Below, one piece after another: positions 1-13,599 of a DNA stretch of 64,000 nt; the stretch's first letter is position 1; the number at the start of each line of letters is the position of its first letter. The stretch covers positions 6,248,356 through 6,312,355 of the forward strand of contig NC_090943.1 in the NCBI RefSeq assembly GCF_040807025.1. The letters are read 5' to 3'. Under the pieces are notes generated by a model, which made no database searches, had not been told where the DNA came from, and was given only the letters and a program-made list of their open reading frames with translations. Source of the DNA: Struthio camelus. Lineage: Eukaryota > Chordata > Aves > Struthioniformes > Struthionidae. Made by a program: the position numbers and the translations under genes.

Positions 1-886
1 AAATTAGGCAATAAACACGTTGAGGCCTTTTATATCAACATCTGCAGGTTGTTCTGTTACTTTTACTGTGATGTAGGGTTTAAATACAGCAATTTTTAAC
101 CTCCATTGACTGTGGTCCCATTGGAGACATGGAGATCTTTATAAGTTCCATACCCATGCACTGCTGCCCAGCTGTATTTTGTTCACATGATAGAGGCCAC
201 AGAGTCTTTCCAAACCCACTTTCACATACGATCCATGGCTCCATCCTACTCTTCTCATCAGCCTCCTTTTCCATACGAAGAAAAAGTCAAATGCTTCAGC
301 AGAAGTACAGCAGTTAGCTACACATCTGGCGAAAAGTGCCCCAGGGCAATGCTGACTGAGAGTCCATGAGGTTTATCCGAGACCAAAGCATGAAGAAAAA
401 ACAGAACAATTTTGTCCCAAGTTCCTATGCCATATCCAGTTGTTTTTCCCTCAGATATTGCAGCCTTCTGTCCTACCCTTAAGAGAGAGCTCCAAGTACT
501 TCAAGACAGCCCTAAGAACAGATAGTAGCATCAAGTAGACATGGCCATGATGATGTCTACACACCGTGACAGGACATGGCGCCAAGGACCCCTGCTCAGG
601 CTGTCTGCAAGCTGGCATGTGCGGAGATACTGTCTTCAACCCACAATGGCAGAGCAACCTGTCTGCAGTCCTACGATGCCACCGCTACAGAGGGCTAGTC
701 CAAGCAGCCCTGCATTGCAAGGTACAACCCAATGAGTATGTCAGAGGTGGAGCCCACGGAGAAGTCAGAAGTTCCCACTTCCCACCCTGTGGTCTTCATG
801 CAAGGTCATGAAACTTCGCTAGAACATGTCCAGGGGTGAACAGCGCTACACTGAGTGGATTACAAACAGGATCCTAGGGAGAAAGG

Positions 887-934
887 CAGACCTGGAAGGG
901 ACCTCAGGAGATCACCTAATCCAACACATCTCCT
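887..934. repeat. CR1-type LINE 3'-end fragment
   Basis: The segment reads CCTGGAAGGGACCTCAGGAG followed by ATCACCTAATCCAAC. It closely matches the reverse-complemented 3' end typical of sauropsid CR1 LINEs (wGGAAGGGACCTcaGGAgaTCATCTAGTCCAAC). Only about 50 bp is recognisable, so it is an old, truncated copy. Confidence 0.6.
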
Positions 935-3900
935 CTGTGGTCACAGAAGGGCTTCCAGAAGGGAAGCAAAGAAACGACTCCAGATTTCCTGCTCTTCCCA
1001 TGAAAACACTCCCCCTTCCCATTACGTAAAGAGGAAGCAAGCTCACACAAAGTGAGGGAAATGAAAGTAAAACGTTCAAAATTCAGCTAATTCTTTTGTG
1101 CCTCAGCAAAACTGCTGCAGTGATCCTTTGATTAACAGACACCAGTCAGTAACACTGATCAAGTCTACCCGCCTTTGACTCAAAGCACGGTCAGCTCTAT
1201 GAAGCACTGTCCTTCACCTCTAGGAATTATCATTTTTGCAAAGGATCTGGAACAAAAACCCACAAAAATCCCCAAAGAGAGTCCTACCAAGCCACTATCA
1301 CGGCCTGGAAAACAATCTCTACATTAGACCAAAAAGAAAGATAGAAAATCCACCTGCACTGGACTAAACACCAATAAAATATTTGACACACTGCCTTCCA
1401 CCACGCTGCAGTCTCAGGGCTTCAGCAGATACATCCACTTACCTGTCTCACCCCAACAGGCAAGCTAGAAACTGGGATCAGACAGATCCTTTCACAGTGT
1501 GGCCTGGCAGATCTGAGCAGTCCCTACACGCGCAATGAAGCTATTTAACAATGAGCTACAGCAACGCTGTGAGCGACGAGATTTGCGAAGGCGACATGCG
1601 CATATACACAAATGTAAGCGGAACTGTAAATCTGCACAACAGGCCCCTAGCTATTCAGCCCGCGTGCCCAAAAACCAGTTGCACGCTTGGAACAGGGTGC
1701 TTATTTCATTATAGTACCCACTGCAATTACAGCTTTATCCAAATATATCTGTTTTATGCTTACAGCAGATGGCTCAGATGCTGCCGAAGGCTCAGCTACA
1801 GCAGCACAGCCGGTTCCTGCATGGGATTTTGCAGCCTGCAGCAGGCTCTGGGCTAGCGGCAAGCATGCAAGATAGCTAGTTTGAAGGTAGCTAGAGCAGT
1901 TTTCATCAGCTGCACTTGCTGCTGCAGACACTCACCCCTACAAGGCTCAAGTTCCCCTTCCAGCCAGAGACTCTAGTGTATAAAAAAGTCACCAAATCAA
2001 CTATCTGATGAGAACTAGACTGCAGTCACCAACTCAGAGCAAGTGAGAATTTTCCTTCTTAAAAAAAAAAAAAAAACAAACAAAAAACTGCTTTGACAAA
2101 ATAGTGGCTTTCACCTTCAAAGTGAAAATTTCCCTAAAAAGTTTTGAGTTTTCCCACCAGGGATTTTTAAGTGAAAATTGTCATTGTGTATAGTGAAATT
2201 TTTCCTTCAGGTTTAGACTTTCTCCTCCCTCCTTTTCTGCTTTATTTCACTTAGAGTCAGCTCTCTCCCTGCCCCCAAAACATCTCTTTAGGTAATGGAG
2301 AGAGAACAGCAAACCAGAGATGTAAATTAGGATAGGGGAACACTGCTTAACTCCTATCCTCCTTTTTCCCATAGGGGAGGACAAACAGTGGCAACGCTTC
2401 AGCATTTCTCATTTTTTAATTCAAACCACCACCAAACACTGCATCCCTTTCTTACCAGGGCTGGAGGATGATCCCTGAATTTATTGAGATATATGGATTT
2501 TGGTTTTTTCCAGCTGTGTTCCCAGATGTGTGACAGATTACAGGCACCTTAAGCAGGGCACAGCTGTTCTTCTGCAACTAATGTAGGATCTTGCAAGGGT
2601 ATTGCAGGGAGCTCAATGGCCAACCGCATGATAAGCCCAAGGGCACTCGAGCCTCACGCTTATCACCCGTGAGACACACCATCACCATTCTGGTTATTCA
2701 TGCACTAAAACCGAGCCAGTCCAGCACTTCCAAATGGTCTCAGTTTCTGCTATAATAAAACTTTTCTTCAGCAGTAGAGAAGAACAAGATTACTATGTAC
2801 CTCCAGAGCTAGAGATAATCCCCACTTCACGAGAGTCTCCCTCACCACTACAGGACTTCTGATATACAACTACTCTCTTACTCCAGCAGAAGAGGGCAAA
2901 AGGTGCAAGCAAACCAGATCACCATTTAGAGAAGCAATATATATAGGGACTCTGTTTGAAATTGAAGCATCCTTGGGAGAAGTGATAAAGGGAATGGAAG
3001 ATGCCCTGCTCAGAGATACAAAGCAGAGTTGGAAAACGACTGCAGTTTCCCCTTAGAACATGACCCACCAAACCACGCTAAGAAGAGAATTTGTCCAATT
3101 CTGTCACCACTGGAATGAAAAAAAAAAACCACTAGAAAACGATATAATATTTCACCAGGGCATTGCAGCAGCAGCATCTCCCGCTGTGTTGTCATGCTTT
3201 GCAACCCCAACCGAAATAAGCAGGCCGGACAGAATTAATTGCTTCAGGGGAATCCAGTTCTTACCCATCTTTCCATCTACATCAGGCCTCCATTCCACTG
3301 GTCCCAGACACTTGTACTTTATCCTCCACTCTCAGGCATCCACCCTGTAATAACAAACATGCACAGAGTTTAAACAGGAACATGGCAACTGGCATAGAGA
3401 CTGAACAGGACAGGACCACCCTTAAAAAAAAAGAACGTTTCCTCACCATCACTTGGGCTGGGGAGAAAGAGGACAGCCATTTCTCTAGGAACTGAGAACA
3501 GCAGTCCGACCTCCTCTGCACACCCCAAAGATAATGCAACAGCTCTATCAGGCTATCAACCCTGCACCCTTTCGTATAAACGTACTCTGGAGTAACGAGC
3601 TTATAATTGTGCCATAGGTTTCCTTTTTTTTAAGGGGAAGACAAAGAAAACTTACCTGGTTCAAGAATAAATTGGGTTTACGGAGGGAAGCAATGCACTT
3701 TCATCAACGCTACTGTTACAAAACCATACCATCTTTAACACACGGCATTTTGCAGCAAGCCTATGGGGTAACGCTCATTTGGAGAACAGACAGACGGCAG
3801 AAATGGAAAGCCAGCCTCAGGGGCAGCCTATGTCAAAGTAAAGACCTAAATTTAGGCCTTCCAAATTCCAGTCAAGGTTCCCAAAGGCTAGATCAGCCTT

Positions 3901-5814
3901 TCTCTAACTCTTATCTCCTCGTGAAAAAAACAAAACAAAACAAATCTGGGCAGCTCTCAACAGCAACAAATGCCACGTAGGTCCCTCGTGGCAGGCAGCA
4001 TCCCTACAGCTCTTCCAGATACTTTGCCTGTGGCCACCACGCTACTTTTGGCCCTCCTCTAGTTCACCAAGGCCAATGCAGAACAGGATTCAGTTTATCT
4101 GCCAGGCTGCACTTAGCCGAAGCTCAGCGTACTGCAAAGGGTTGTCTTTGCTCACTGAGCAATTTAGACTATTATCCTGACCCGTAAGCTCCTGCTCCTA
4201 TGTATGCTAGCTGAAAACCTCTTTTTAGGCTGAACAAAGGCAGAGCCTACCTCCAGACAGGCACCCTTTAAACAATAGTGTGCTAGAAGTCATCAGCAAA
4301 GACCAGGTCAGTTCCACTGGCTGATAAGCACGCAGATTTTTTTAGCCATAAAGCTTACTTCGTGATTACATGACCGAACAGAGAGATGTCTCAGATACTT
4401 GATGAAGCTTGCGCTGAGAGCGTAAGACGCTCTTGCTCTGCAGCCACTGCGGGCAACCCTGCCCTGCAGTCAATGAGCGGCACGCGCCAGGGTGCACACA
4501 CAAATTCTGCAGCATTAAGCACCACGTATTGTGCAGAAGCAGGACAAAAAAGCAATTCCAAAAGATCCCAGCTCAGCTAAATTGATCTAAAAAAAAAAAA
4601 ACAAAACCAAATCTGAAACAGTAAAGTGCACAACAAATGACTGCAAGCGCAGATTAAAATTTTTAGCGATTCCAGAGCCTTCGTGCTGGCAAGCGGGAGG
4701 ATATTTTTCCAACCTATTTTGAGAGAGACGAGCAGGAAGGGAAACTGATAAGCAAGCAGCACAGGCGGAGAAGTACATGTGCCATTAAGTGCGTTGTTCC
4801 TTTTGCTGCTGCAGCTTCCTCTCAGAAGAGCACCAGTTAACCCAAGAGTGTAAAGCCACAGGGTGCTCAGCGATGTCCACTTCAGGAGAAATGAGGAGGC
4901 AAGGAAGCAACTAAGAGGCTGGGAAAGGTTTAAAATCCTATCTTGAGAAAAAGAACTGAATGGATCAAGAGAGCAGAAATCCACAAAAGCAAGTTAAAAA
5001 CTCCCGTTGATTACAACGAGAACAGGAAACAGCCCAAACCTTCACTGTTTTTGCTTTCAAAATTAATGTGACACTTCCAGCAATTAAGCCGTGCACAGAG
5101 GTTGCACGAAGGGCCACGTGCAGATAGCCTAAATTTGACCCCAAATTCCTGGGCTAGCCTGGGTTAACTGTCCCATCAGAATCAGGCTTTTTTGAATGGC
5201 TCTCTGGAGACTTTTCAGAGACCTCTAATGACAAGGCAAAGGCACTGGACAGAATTTAGGCAAGCCAAACACAGCTCTCTGTTCCATCACTGCATCTATG
5301 AACTTGCATATTTGTAGTCTGAAACAGCCAGGCAGACATGCAACAGGTTACCCGTTTTGGGATCTGCATCTAGTCACAAAAGCACGTGCCCGAAGGCGAA
5401 CCACGCAACCAAACTCCAAAAAATAGGTTATTTTTTTCCTTCTGCAGAATCCTATTTCCCTCTTTCTTCATCATCTCTGCTATAGCAAGCCCCCAAGACC
5501 TCATGGCCCGGCTCTCGTCATCGAACCAGCCCCACAAAATCTCCACAAATACATGAGATAAAGTTTTGTGGTTTTTTTTTTCTTTAGGCAAGTTTTTTTT
5601 TAATCCTGAAGACAGCCAGCTTTCAAACTGGATCACGAACGCTGGCGATTTCCGTGGCTTCCCAAAAATACATACCAGAAGCTTCCTGTTACAGAAGGAC
5701 AAATTCCTGTTTCTAGTACAAATTCTGCCCTTTCATTATCTCCCTTAAAAAAAAAAAAGGGAAAAGCCTGTTTCTACTCCGATGCACTTCAAAGCAGCAT
5801 CTCCCCACTCCCCC

Positions 5815-6045
5815 CACCGAGCTCCCTGGCCAGAGCTTTCAGGCGCCGGCAGGTCACGACGCAAGTATCCGAAATAGGGCTCCCGCTTCCCGCTCCGACG
5901 GATGGCGAAACCCGCCTCTGCCGTAAATTTCTAACAAATTACTGCCCCGGGTAACCTCGCCGTACAAATGCCTCCTACCAAACGACAAAAGCAAGAGCTC
6001 CACGAAACATCAGCTACCAGGGATGCCGGGGCGAGTCAGTACTCA
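5815..6045. promoter_or_regulatory. Small CpG-rich patch
   Basis: About fifteen CpG dinucleotides occur in some 230 bp (CGCCGG, ACGACGC, CGCTCCGACGG, CCTCGCCG, GCCGGGGCGAG), against a CpG-poor surround. It could be an intragenic CpG island, alternative promoter or enhancer. No exon, TATA box or open frame is tied to it. Confidence 0.3.
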
Positions 6046-8156
6046 TGTTTCAGGTCAGCGCGGCGCATGCAAGAGGCTTGGCCTGCTCCTGCTTAGAGCC
6101 TGTCTGCCCAAGAAACTCCTGGAGGTTAGTGAAGCTGCAGGAAACACCGATATAGATGCTCTCACATGAAATAAAAGCAGCTTTGATTTGATCGAGCTGA
6201 ATACACTTCTGCAGCCAAAGTGGCTCAAACCTTGATGGCTGCTTCACTGCAGCAGGAGTGTCCACACAGGGGTTATGTGCACGGTCATAAACCCACTTCA
6301 AAAATTAATTCCAGTGCTTCCCCTTTCTCCAAAGGCAGGAGGGGATTAGCCAAGACTGAGTTCAAGGAAGACAACGGCAAGGTCCTGTCTAGCTAGATAT
6401 GACTCCAGTGCCTGTGTGCCAAAGGTGAGGAACGCAAGACAGGGGAGGAGGGGATGGGGAAGAGGAGTTTCATCTTAAATTTGAGGGGAGACACAAAAGT
6501 ATCTGCAAGGGAGTTACTGGGAAGAAGGATGTAGGACAGGGGGTTAGGGAAGACTGCAGCCCAACAGCGAGAGCTGGCATCCCTACTGGTCTACCCACCG
6601 ATTCGAAATAGTATTCACAGCATCCCATCTCTCCAAGAAAGGACCGTTCCCATCCCACACAGGCCCAGCGTCCAACATAAAACACGGCCTCAAAGCCAGG
6701 GTGTCTTGTCACGTCCGTCGCACAAACAAGCAGCATCTCCCACTGCAGAGTATCACCCACAGGTTTCCACTGACCTATTCCAGCCTGAACACCACTTGCA
6801 CTTTGCTTTGAAGGTGCAGGGATACGCTACCATTAAAAAAAAAAAGGAAGCCACAGTTGCCCCTGAAACGTGGCTCAGCTGGAAAGCTACTCAAACTAGT
6901 GTTGCTAAAATTGGGACTTTCCTTGTTTTTTCCAGCAGCAGGGAACAACATGTTGGGCTCAGAGAGTTTAACAAGCAAGAGTCAAGCGGAAAAAATCTCT
7001 CCTTTTTAAGGGTTGACCACATTAACTTTCAGTAAGTTTCCGGGAGTCCTGCCAGGGTGCTGGAGAGTTGTATACTACGGAACTGTTAAAAATATTATTG
7101 TAAATGTTATTTTCAAAAAGCTTCAGAGGCCAGGGCTGGGGTAGTGTTAAAAACAACAGCAAAGCAAGTGAGATTGTTTTAACTGTGAGAACTCAAACGC
7201 ATGCATGGTGATAGCTTAGTCAAACAGCCTGCAGGCTTGGCTTGGCAAAGATGAATTCGAATGCAAAGAAGAGTGGTTGAAAGATTACAGGTTTGCTATG
7301 ATCATCTCAACCTCATCCTTACAGTTCTGTTCTAGAAACTACAAGACATTCGACCCTGTGCATATACAGGTGCCCTGCGCAAGGGATCCATACTTAGGGG
7401 CTACTCAAAGGAACAGATAAATTTTGGCTTCACTTCAGAGATGTAAGACCTTATTCTCAGGGCAGTTTCTGCTCAGGTTATCCTAGGCACCCACCACACA
7501 AGGGTGGTTGAAAAGTAGTCATTTAAGCCACCAGGCCAGATTTGCAGGCTTAACTCATAAGCAGGCTTAAGGGGCCAATCACATGAGCCATGATGAAAAG
7601 ATAAAGCTCTTTCTGAAGGCACACTGATCAGGCTGCTGAGCAAGAAGTGACATTCATGCATCACCACAGCTCATGTAAGGAGCAAGCCAGTGCTCCGAAA
7701 ACTACATTGCATGAAAGCCAACAAGCAGTTCTGTATGAGCATGGATCAGTTGAAGGGTTCCCCCTCCCCCCCGTTTACTTGCGCACCACATCAAAATTGA
7801 TTAAGGAGTTTTTGTGCAACCTCACAGTGTGATGCTGAGAGAAGACTGCTGGCTGTTAACTTCCATGACAGCCCTTTATAAACAAAATGTTGCAGACGGC
7901 ATGCTCCAAGAAGTTATTTTCAGTTAGTTTTTTTTTTTTTTTTGCGTTACAGTAATAATCTTGCCTTCGACCAAATTTAGTGGTCAATAGTCAGCAATTT
8001 GTACTGGCACATACGATAGCTTTGATTTTGTGCCGCGATCATAAACTTCTGGAAATCCACAAAATAAGAAAATAATCAAAAGGATGAGAAAGGACTCTCT
8101 TCTACCAGCAACAAACAGATAACACAGCCCTATCAGGCCAAGGCTAATCTATTTTA

Positions 8157-8180
8157 CATATATATATATATATATATATA
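8157..8180. repeat. (TA)n microsatellite
   Basis: A run of about 12 uninterrupted TA dinucleotides in unique, AT-rich sequence. Confidence 0.9.
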
Positions 8181-11100
8181 CGCCTAATGCAAATTTTTAA
8201 ATCAGGCACTGAAACAATGAAGTCTAAAGGGCTCAGGTCCTCATCTCCTGCAAACTGATACAATCATCTCACTGAAGCCAACCAAGCTAGGATTATTTAA
8301 ACCCACAGCCCTCTCTGCTGAGGATGAAGGTCTCCAGCTTGAGGAAAACTGTTCTGCATCCTTTACCCTTTCACAAGGCAAAATCTTGTCCTCAGATAAC
8401 TTTTTGTGCACTTACAAAACAAAGACAGATATAAACTCTGGTGCAAGTTACAACAAGAGAAACCCTCTTCAGTTTCCCTGAACGCACCCCACTAAACGGA
8501 GACAGCAAGGGGGAAGGAATAGCTCTGTGTATATAAGATAAAAGCAAAGGCAGAAAAGCATTCAGATTTCTTCCTTCACAGGTTTTTGTGGCCATTTTTA
8601 AGCTTCAGCTCAAATGACAAGAGACTTTGTGGGGAAAAAAGTTCAATTAAGAAAATATTTTCAGAAAAGTGAACTTTCAGGCCTCTTTCTTCTATGTCCC
8701 TGGAATAAAGCGGAAGAAGGAGCAGAAACCATAAAGCAGGAACAGATAAAAAAAAACATTCACACAAAGTATGTCCTCAGAAAAGCATTTGTCTCAGAGT
8801 GAAATCTTTCCTAGAAAAGCAACTAGTGTCTATGCAGCACCAATTTCCCACCATCTGGCATCAGAAATGAAATATCTCCATGAATGAAGCCCTGCTCCAG
8901 GAACTGCGAAGCTAGTGTGGTGCAACGAAGAATCCAACCCAAGAGCTGGCTTTTGCTCCGGGGACTCGGACACCAAATTTCTCCAGAGGTGAGGACAGCC
9001 AGGAACCAACACCCTCTCTGTAGCTTTGATCTCTAAGAGCACCAAAATCATTAAAAAGTTTATGACTGGCCCAACACACTCTAACGTGGAGGTTGTATCT
9101 AACTGACCAGGCTTTGGACGAGGAAGGAGGGAGATCCATCCCACTGCCTACGTTAGCAGCAAGACCTCGCAGCAGCTGGCACGGGCCATATGGTGTTAGC
9201 AGTAGCCCTGCTTAGATGGTCCTCAAGGCTTTGAGGTCACTGTGCCATCTCCCACGATCAGCCCGCTTGCTAACTGACCCACTTATTCTCACTTGCAATA
9301 TCCCACTGACAGCACACAGATTAGCTCCTGCATTTCCTATCATTCGTCCTACGAACCTCCTGCCTCCTCATGTACCACTGTGTACCCTCAACCACCTGCG
9401 ATCAATAGTCCTTCTTGCAGCCATCCCGCTTCACAGCATCTTCTTTAATGAGTTCAGCTTCACCCCCCACAGCCCATTTGGATTTGATTGATCGAAACAC
9501 AACTTTCCAATCGACTGCGAAGGAGAGACTTATTGACCACTTCCTGCTCAGCACCTCTCTAACTAGTGACGTGATTATTTTATTTCTTCCTGCAGATAAG
9601 AAACACAAGGCCCACGGCGCACACAGAGACCAGGACCTGAGGAACAGCCTTGGAGAGCGCCACAGAATTTGAGGTCCTTTCCTTGCTCATGGCACTTCTG
9701 TCATCTAATTCTGAATTAATACTAGACCAAGTGAGGAAGTAACATAAGCCATCAGGTAACGGTGACCCGCTACCCTCATGCAAAGCAGCAGAGCGTGGCT
9801 TCTGCACTGGCTCTCCTTCATTCCTCGAGTCCTGAATAACAACAGAGCGACAACACTGCCTGTGCTTCTCTATGTGTGCACCAAGAGAGCGCCATGGAAG
9901 AAGCGCACAGGGAGGAAAACATGGGAAAAACACAGATCTTGCCTCTAAATCCAACTCAGGGCATTGCACAGCCTAGGGCTGGTCCTGACAACTCACTAAT
10001 GCTGAGTGCGGTCTACAGAAGAGGCAGAGCAATGCGTAACTTCCTTTCCTCCGGCTTGCCAGCCCCGGTGCTGTGCTGTGCAATGGAAAGTCATAGCCAG
10101 TAGGAGATCGAGGGTCTTCAGCCACCTCAGAGGAAGTCTGACCCAAAGACTTTCAGAAGAGAGAAGCCTATCACCCTCTGGAGACCACAGACCAACCCTG
10201 AATTGTCAGCGCAGCCACACAACACCTCCAAGCTTGAGGATCATGACAGCAGTAGTTGCTCAGCTGCTCCAAAACCAGGTCACTTACTAGGCACAGTGGG
10301 GAAACGGCCAACTACTTTTAGAACAGAGCCCTGGAGAAATACAGTTTTCTTAGTACAATTTAATATTGATTCCCACGGCCCTGTTACAGACAGACAGAAT
10401 TAATCTCCAGGACGGAAAGAAACATATGCCTGAGTATCACAACAACACACAGAAGCCTTTCCAGTTCTTCAGCTGCATTTCAATGGAAACCAGAAGGCTG
10501 TCAGGATGGAAAGATTTTATTTTTCTAATTCATTCTCCCTGCTGAGCATTTAATGCTGTTAATTGATGAGAAGAAGTGGTGCCGAGACAGCATTTGCAAT
10601 TGCTTTTTACATTTTCAGACAGAGATTTCTCTCAATTAAGTAATAATAAGGCAGATTTGCTCCCTGCTTGCACTGTGCCCTGATCCAGCTCCCTCCTCCC
10701 TAGAAGATTTCTGGCTGTGGAGAAGGAGGCAAAGCGCATCTCAGAGCTCATTTACAAGCACTGGAATTTTTCCTGGAAAATGTCATCTGCCACACTGTCA
10801 CTCCCACAGAACATGCCAAGAGAAAGACCATCACTGCCAGGGATACCGCCTGTACCACGAAACACCCAGCCCATATCTGCTGCGGGTTTAGGGAGTAGCT
10901 TCTCAACAGAGCAGTCGGTCAGCCTGGTGAGATCCCATAATATCTGCAGAAAATGACACAAAACGCACTGCAGTGTCAGGAAACAGATCATCAGGCCAGA
11001 GCACAGCCCCAGGGGCCCACCACCAGCAAAAAACACCTTCACGAGGCAGTAGCCTGGTTGCTCACCTGCACCACAGACCAGGCCTGGTTTCTAATCCCAA

Positions 11101-11701
11101 ATACTGATCTCATACCAGTGTTAGCAAGGAGACACCCTTGGAATCAGTGGAATTGTCCAAAGTGCAAAAATCACCAGTCTCAATCCAGGAAGGCAGGTCA
11201 GCACGTGTCCCAGGAGGAAATCTCTGCTCCAGCCCTCTGGCTGCGTTCAGCACACGCTCCAATTCTGCCCTGAATCGGGGCCCAAGCGATGACAGAATCA
11301 GTCCCTTCACCCTCAAGAGTCAGTGATTTCAGTCCTGGGAGGTGCCAAGCGCTCTCAGCCACAAATTAAATCAGAAGGAAAGGGTTTTTTTTTTAAAAAA
11401 AAGTATATATGCCTGAGGCCACGCTATGGTTACATATTCTGAGGAGCAATAAATGAAGAAGTGCTGATGGTCCCCGAGCTGCCTGAAATTCCAGCACTGC
11501 TCTGCTTATCATAGCAGCAGCATTTCCACCTGCACCTTTCTGACACCGCCATCATAGATCCCAGCGCAGTGAGCCCAAGCCAGCTGCACAGATGTCTAGC
11601 TGGCTGAACTCTCCTTACCAAAAGGCTTCTCATTTTCTTCTATTATGATTGGGTTTCGAATCACCTACTCCATCATAAATATAAAGGCAATCCTAGAATG
11701 T

Positions 11702-11722
11702 TAAAAAAAAAAAAAAAAAAAA
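11702..11722. repeat. poly-A tract
   Basis: An uninterrupted run of about 20 A residues. No SINE or LINE body is recognisable 5' of it, so a retroposed tail is possible but unsupported. Confidence 0.7.
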
Positions 11723-11995
11723 GACAAGCTGACGCCTGCACAAAACAAGTTCCAATAAGTCACCAGGAAAGCTCCAAGCGCACAAGGAATGTCAAGTCAA
11801 GGGCTTTCAGCTCTTTTACTGTGAAATCCTGTTGCTGCAAGTAATTTTGCATGGCAAGTTGAGTCACACACACACACACGTTCCTCACCTGCACAAGCTG
11901 CCTGCTAGTCCTGCATAGTGCCCTGGGCAAACTACTCCCTTCTGCCCCGCAGCATATTCAGAAATATTCTCCAGGGAGAAAAACTACATGCCAGC

Positions 11996-12040
11996 AGGGA
12001 GGTGGACCAGATGATCTAATAGGACCTTTTCCATCTCTCA
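11996..12040. repeat. Possible CR1 3'-end fragment (opposite orientation)
   Basis: The stretch GGAGGTGGACCAGATGATCT followed by AATAGGACCTTTTCCATCTC resembles the sense 3' end of CR1 elements (GGACTAGATGATCTnnAGGTCCCTTCCA). It is short and diverged. Confidence 0.45.
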
Positions 12041-13599
12041 ACTTTTGTGCTTAGTCACAGAATAAGCACCTCCCACATTGTAAAGAAACGTGCTGGCTTT
12101 GCTCGCTCGTTCAGGTGGGGAGAGCGTTGCCCTCTGAAGACATTTTGTTCTCCTGCTCTTATTTTACTCATGCTAACAGGACTTGCCCAAGGAGAGTTAA
12201 GCAAAGAAGAGCTCACGTTTGCCTGGCCTTCAGCTTCGGTGAGCTCAAAGGCACCCAGCCAAGTCACCCAATTCATGTCCCAGCAGCCACAAGCAGCGGA
12301 GGAACCTCATTTCCGTATTATCGTAGCATTTGTACTTTTCTGAACAGTTAGACCTGACCTTGCCCAGTGTGGAGAAGTACTCAGGATGCTTTTGCAGAAA
12401 GCAGGCTGGCAAGAGAACAGACAAAAGCTGCTCCTCCATCAACCAGCCAGGGCTAGTCTCCTGAAACAGTCAGAAACCCAACTCAAAAATTAAACACGGG
12501 TGCAGAAAGGAGAATCCAACACAACTTACACAGCATAACTTATATTGCAATTTGCATTGGCCTTGATTCATCAGCGAGGCCCTTTCTTAGTTTTAAAATG
12601 CAAAACTAGTGCAGTCACACAGAGAACGGCAATCCAGCAGATGCGTTACTCCACCATCTCCCAAATCATGTTCAAGCAAAGCACGCAACAATTTGCAAGA
12701 TTCCCACAAGAGACCACCCCAAACGGCCCTAAGAGCAAACAAAAGCTTCAGCATCACAGATCTGCAAGTTTCATCATGGAAGGAGAAAAAGCTTTCTATC
12801 ATTTAAAGGGAAAAAAAAAAGTACCCCAAAAACCGAAGCCACACAATCTTTATCTCTTCTTGCAACAGGACAGACATCCACCACTGGGGAAGCAACGTTC
12901 ACTGGAAAGGAGAGTCAGGAGCGGATGGTTCTGCTTCTATTTCTATTTTTTTCGGCTGCTGGACCACAGGATGACCCCAAGTATTGCTCATTCTCACATA
13001 ATTGGGAGCTTTTCATGAAGTACCCAGCTCCTGGAGTCACATGATTACATCAGAATCCCACTTCCTTTTTTTTTTTTTGGTTTCCAAAAAAAAAAGGACT
13101 GGTAGATGTTGAAGTTCAGTGAAGAAGTGTAAAAGCCATGAGGTCTAAAATGATCAAATAAAAAATAATAATATTTTAAATTTAATTACTAATTTTTTGG
13201 AGGAAGGAATGTGATGACAAACTCTGCCCAATTACACATATTGCAAACCTTAGACTGGGGGAGGGAATGACTTCAACATCCCCATGTGTGAGTTACAGAT
13301 GAGAAAAATCTACCTCTTCTTAGTAATTCCTGCCTAGAAGTTACAAGGCCCCGGGTGATGGCCTAATTCATTGCACTGTGTGTTGGAGGGCAAGATGAAG
13401 GCACAACAGGAAGAAGACAAGAAAGAGAGGGGGAGGGGGAAGAAAAAAAAAAATGAAGAAAAATAGCTTGCCAATTTTTGCTCTCACTTACTTTATCCAG
13501 CACCGTATCAGGTACAGCCCTGGAAGTCAGCTACTCTGGCTGACTCCAGCCCTCCAGCTGGTCTGCTGGCACCCTCCGTCCACCACAACTACCAGATTT

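Larger units (their letters stand above)
1..13500. other. Intron-like or intergenic DNA, no gene recognised
   Basis: Apart from the sub-features listed separately, I see only short frames interrupted by stops, poly-A/T runs and unique sequence. No peptide resembles a known family. Two minus-strand donor-like sites (CAG|GTAAG ending at 3656 and GACAG|GTAAG ending at 1443) are not attached to a convincing open exon. If the leftward promoter near 24.2 kb is real, this stretch is probably part of that gene's first intron; that is inference. Confidence 0.5.

Noticed and set aside
1443-1535. Minus-strand donor GACAG|GTAAG with a 27-codon open frame
   Set aside because: The acceptor (GCGCGTGTAG) lacks a pyrimidine tract and the peptide resembles no known family.
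3656-3760. Minus-strand donor CAG|GTAAG with possible exon
   Set aside because: All three frames through the adjoining sequence meet stops within about 80 bp and no acceptor pairs well. It could at most be a non-coding exon.
12545-13018. 157-codon plus-strand frame
   Set aside because: Composition looks random, includes homopolymer-coded K and F runs, and shows no domain.
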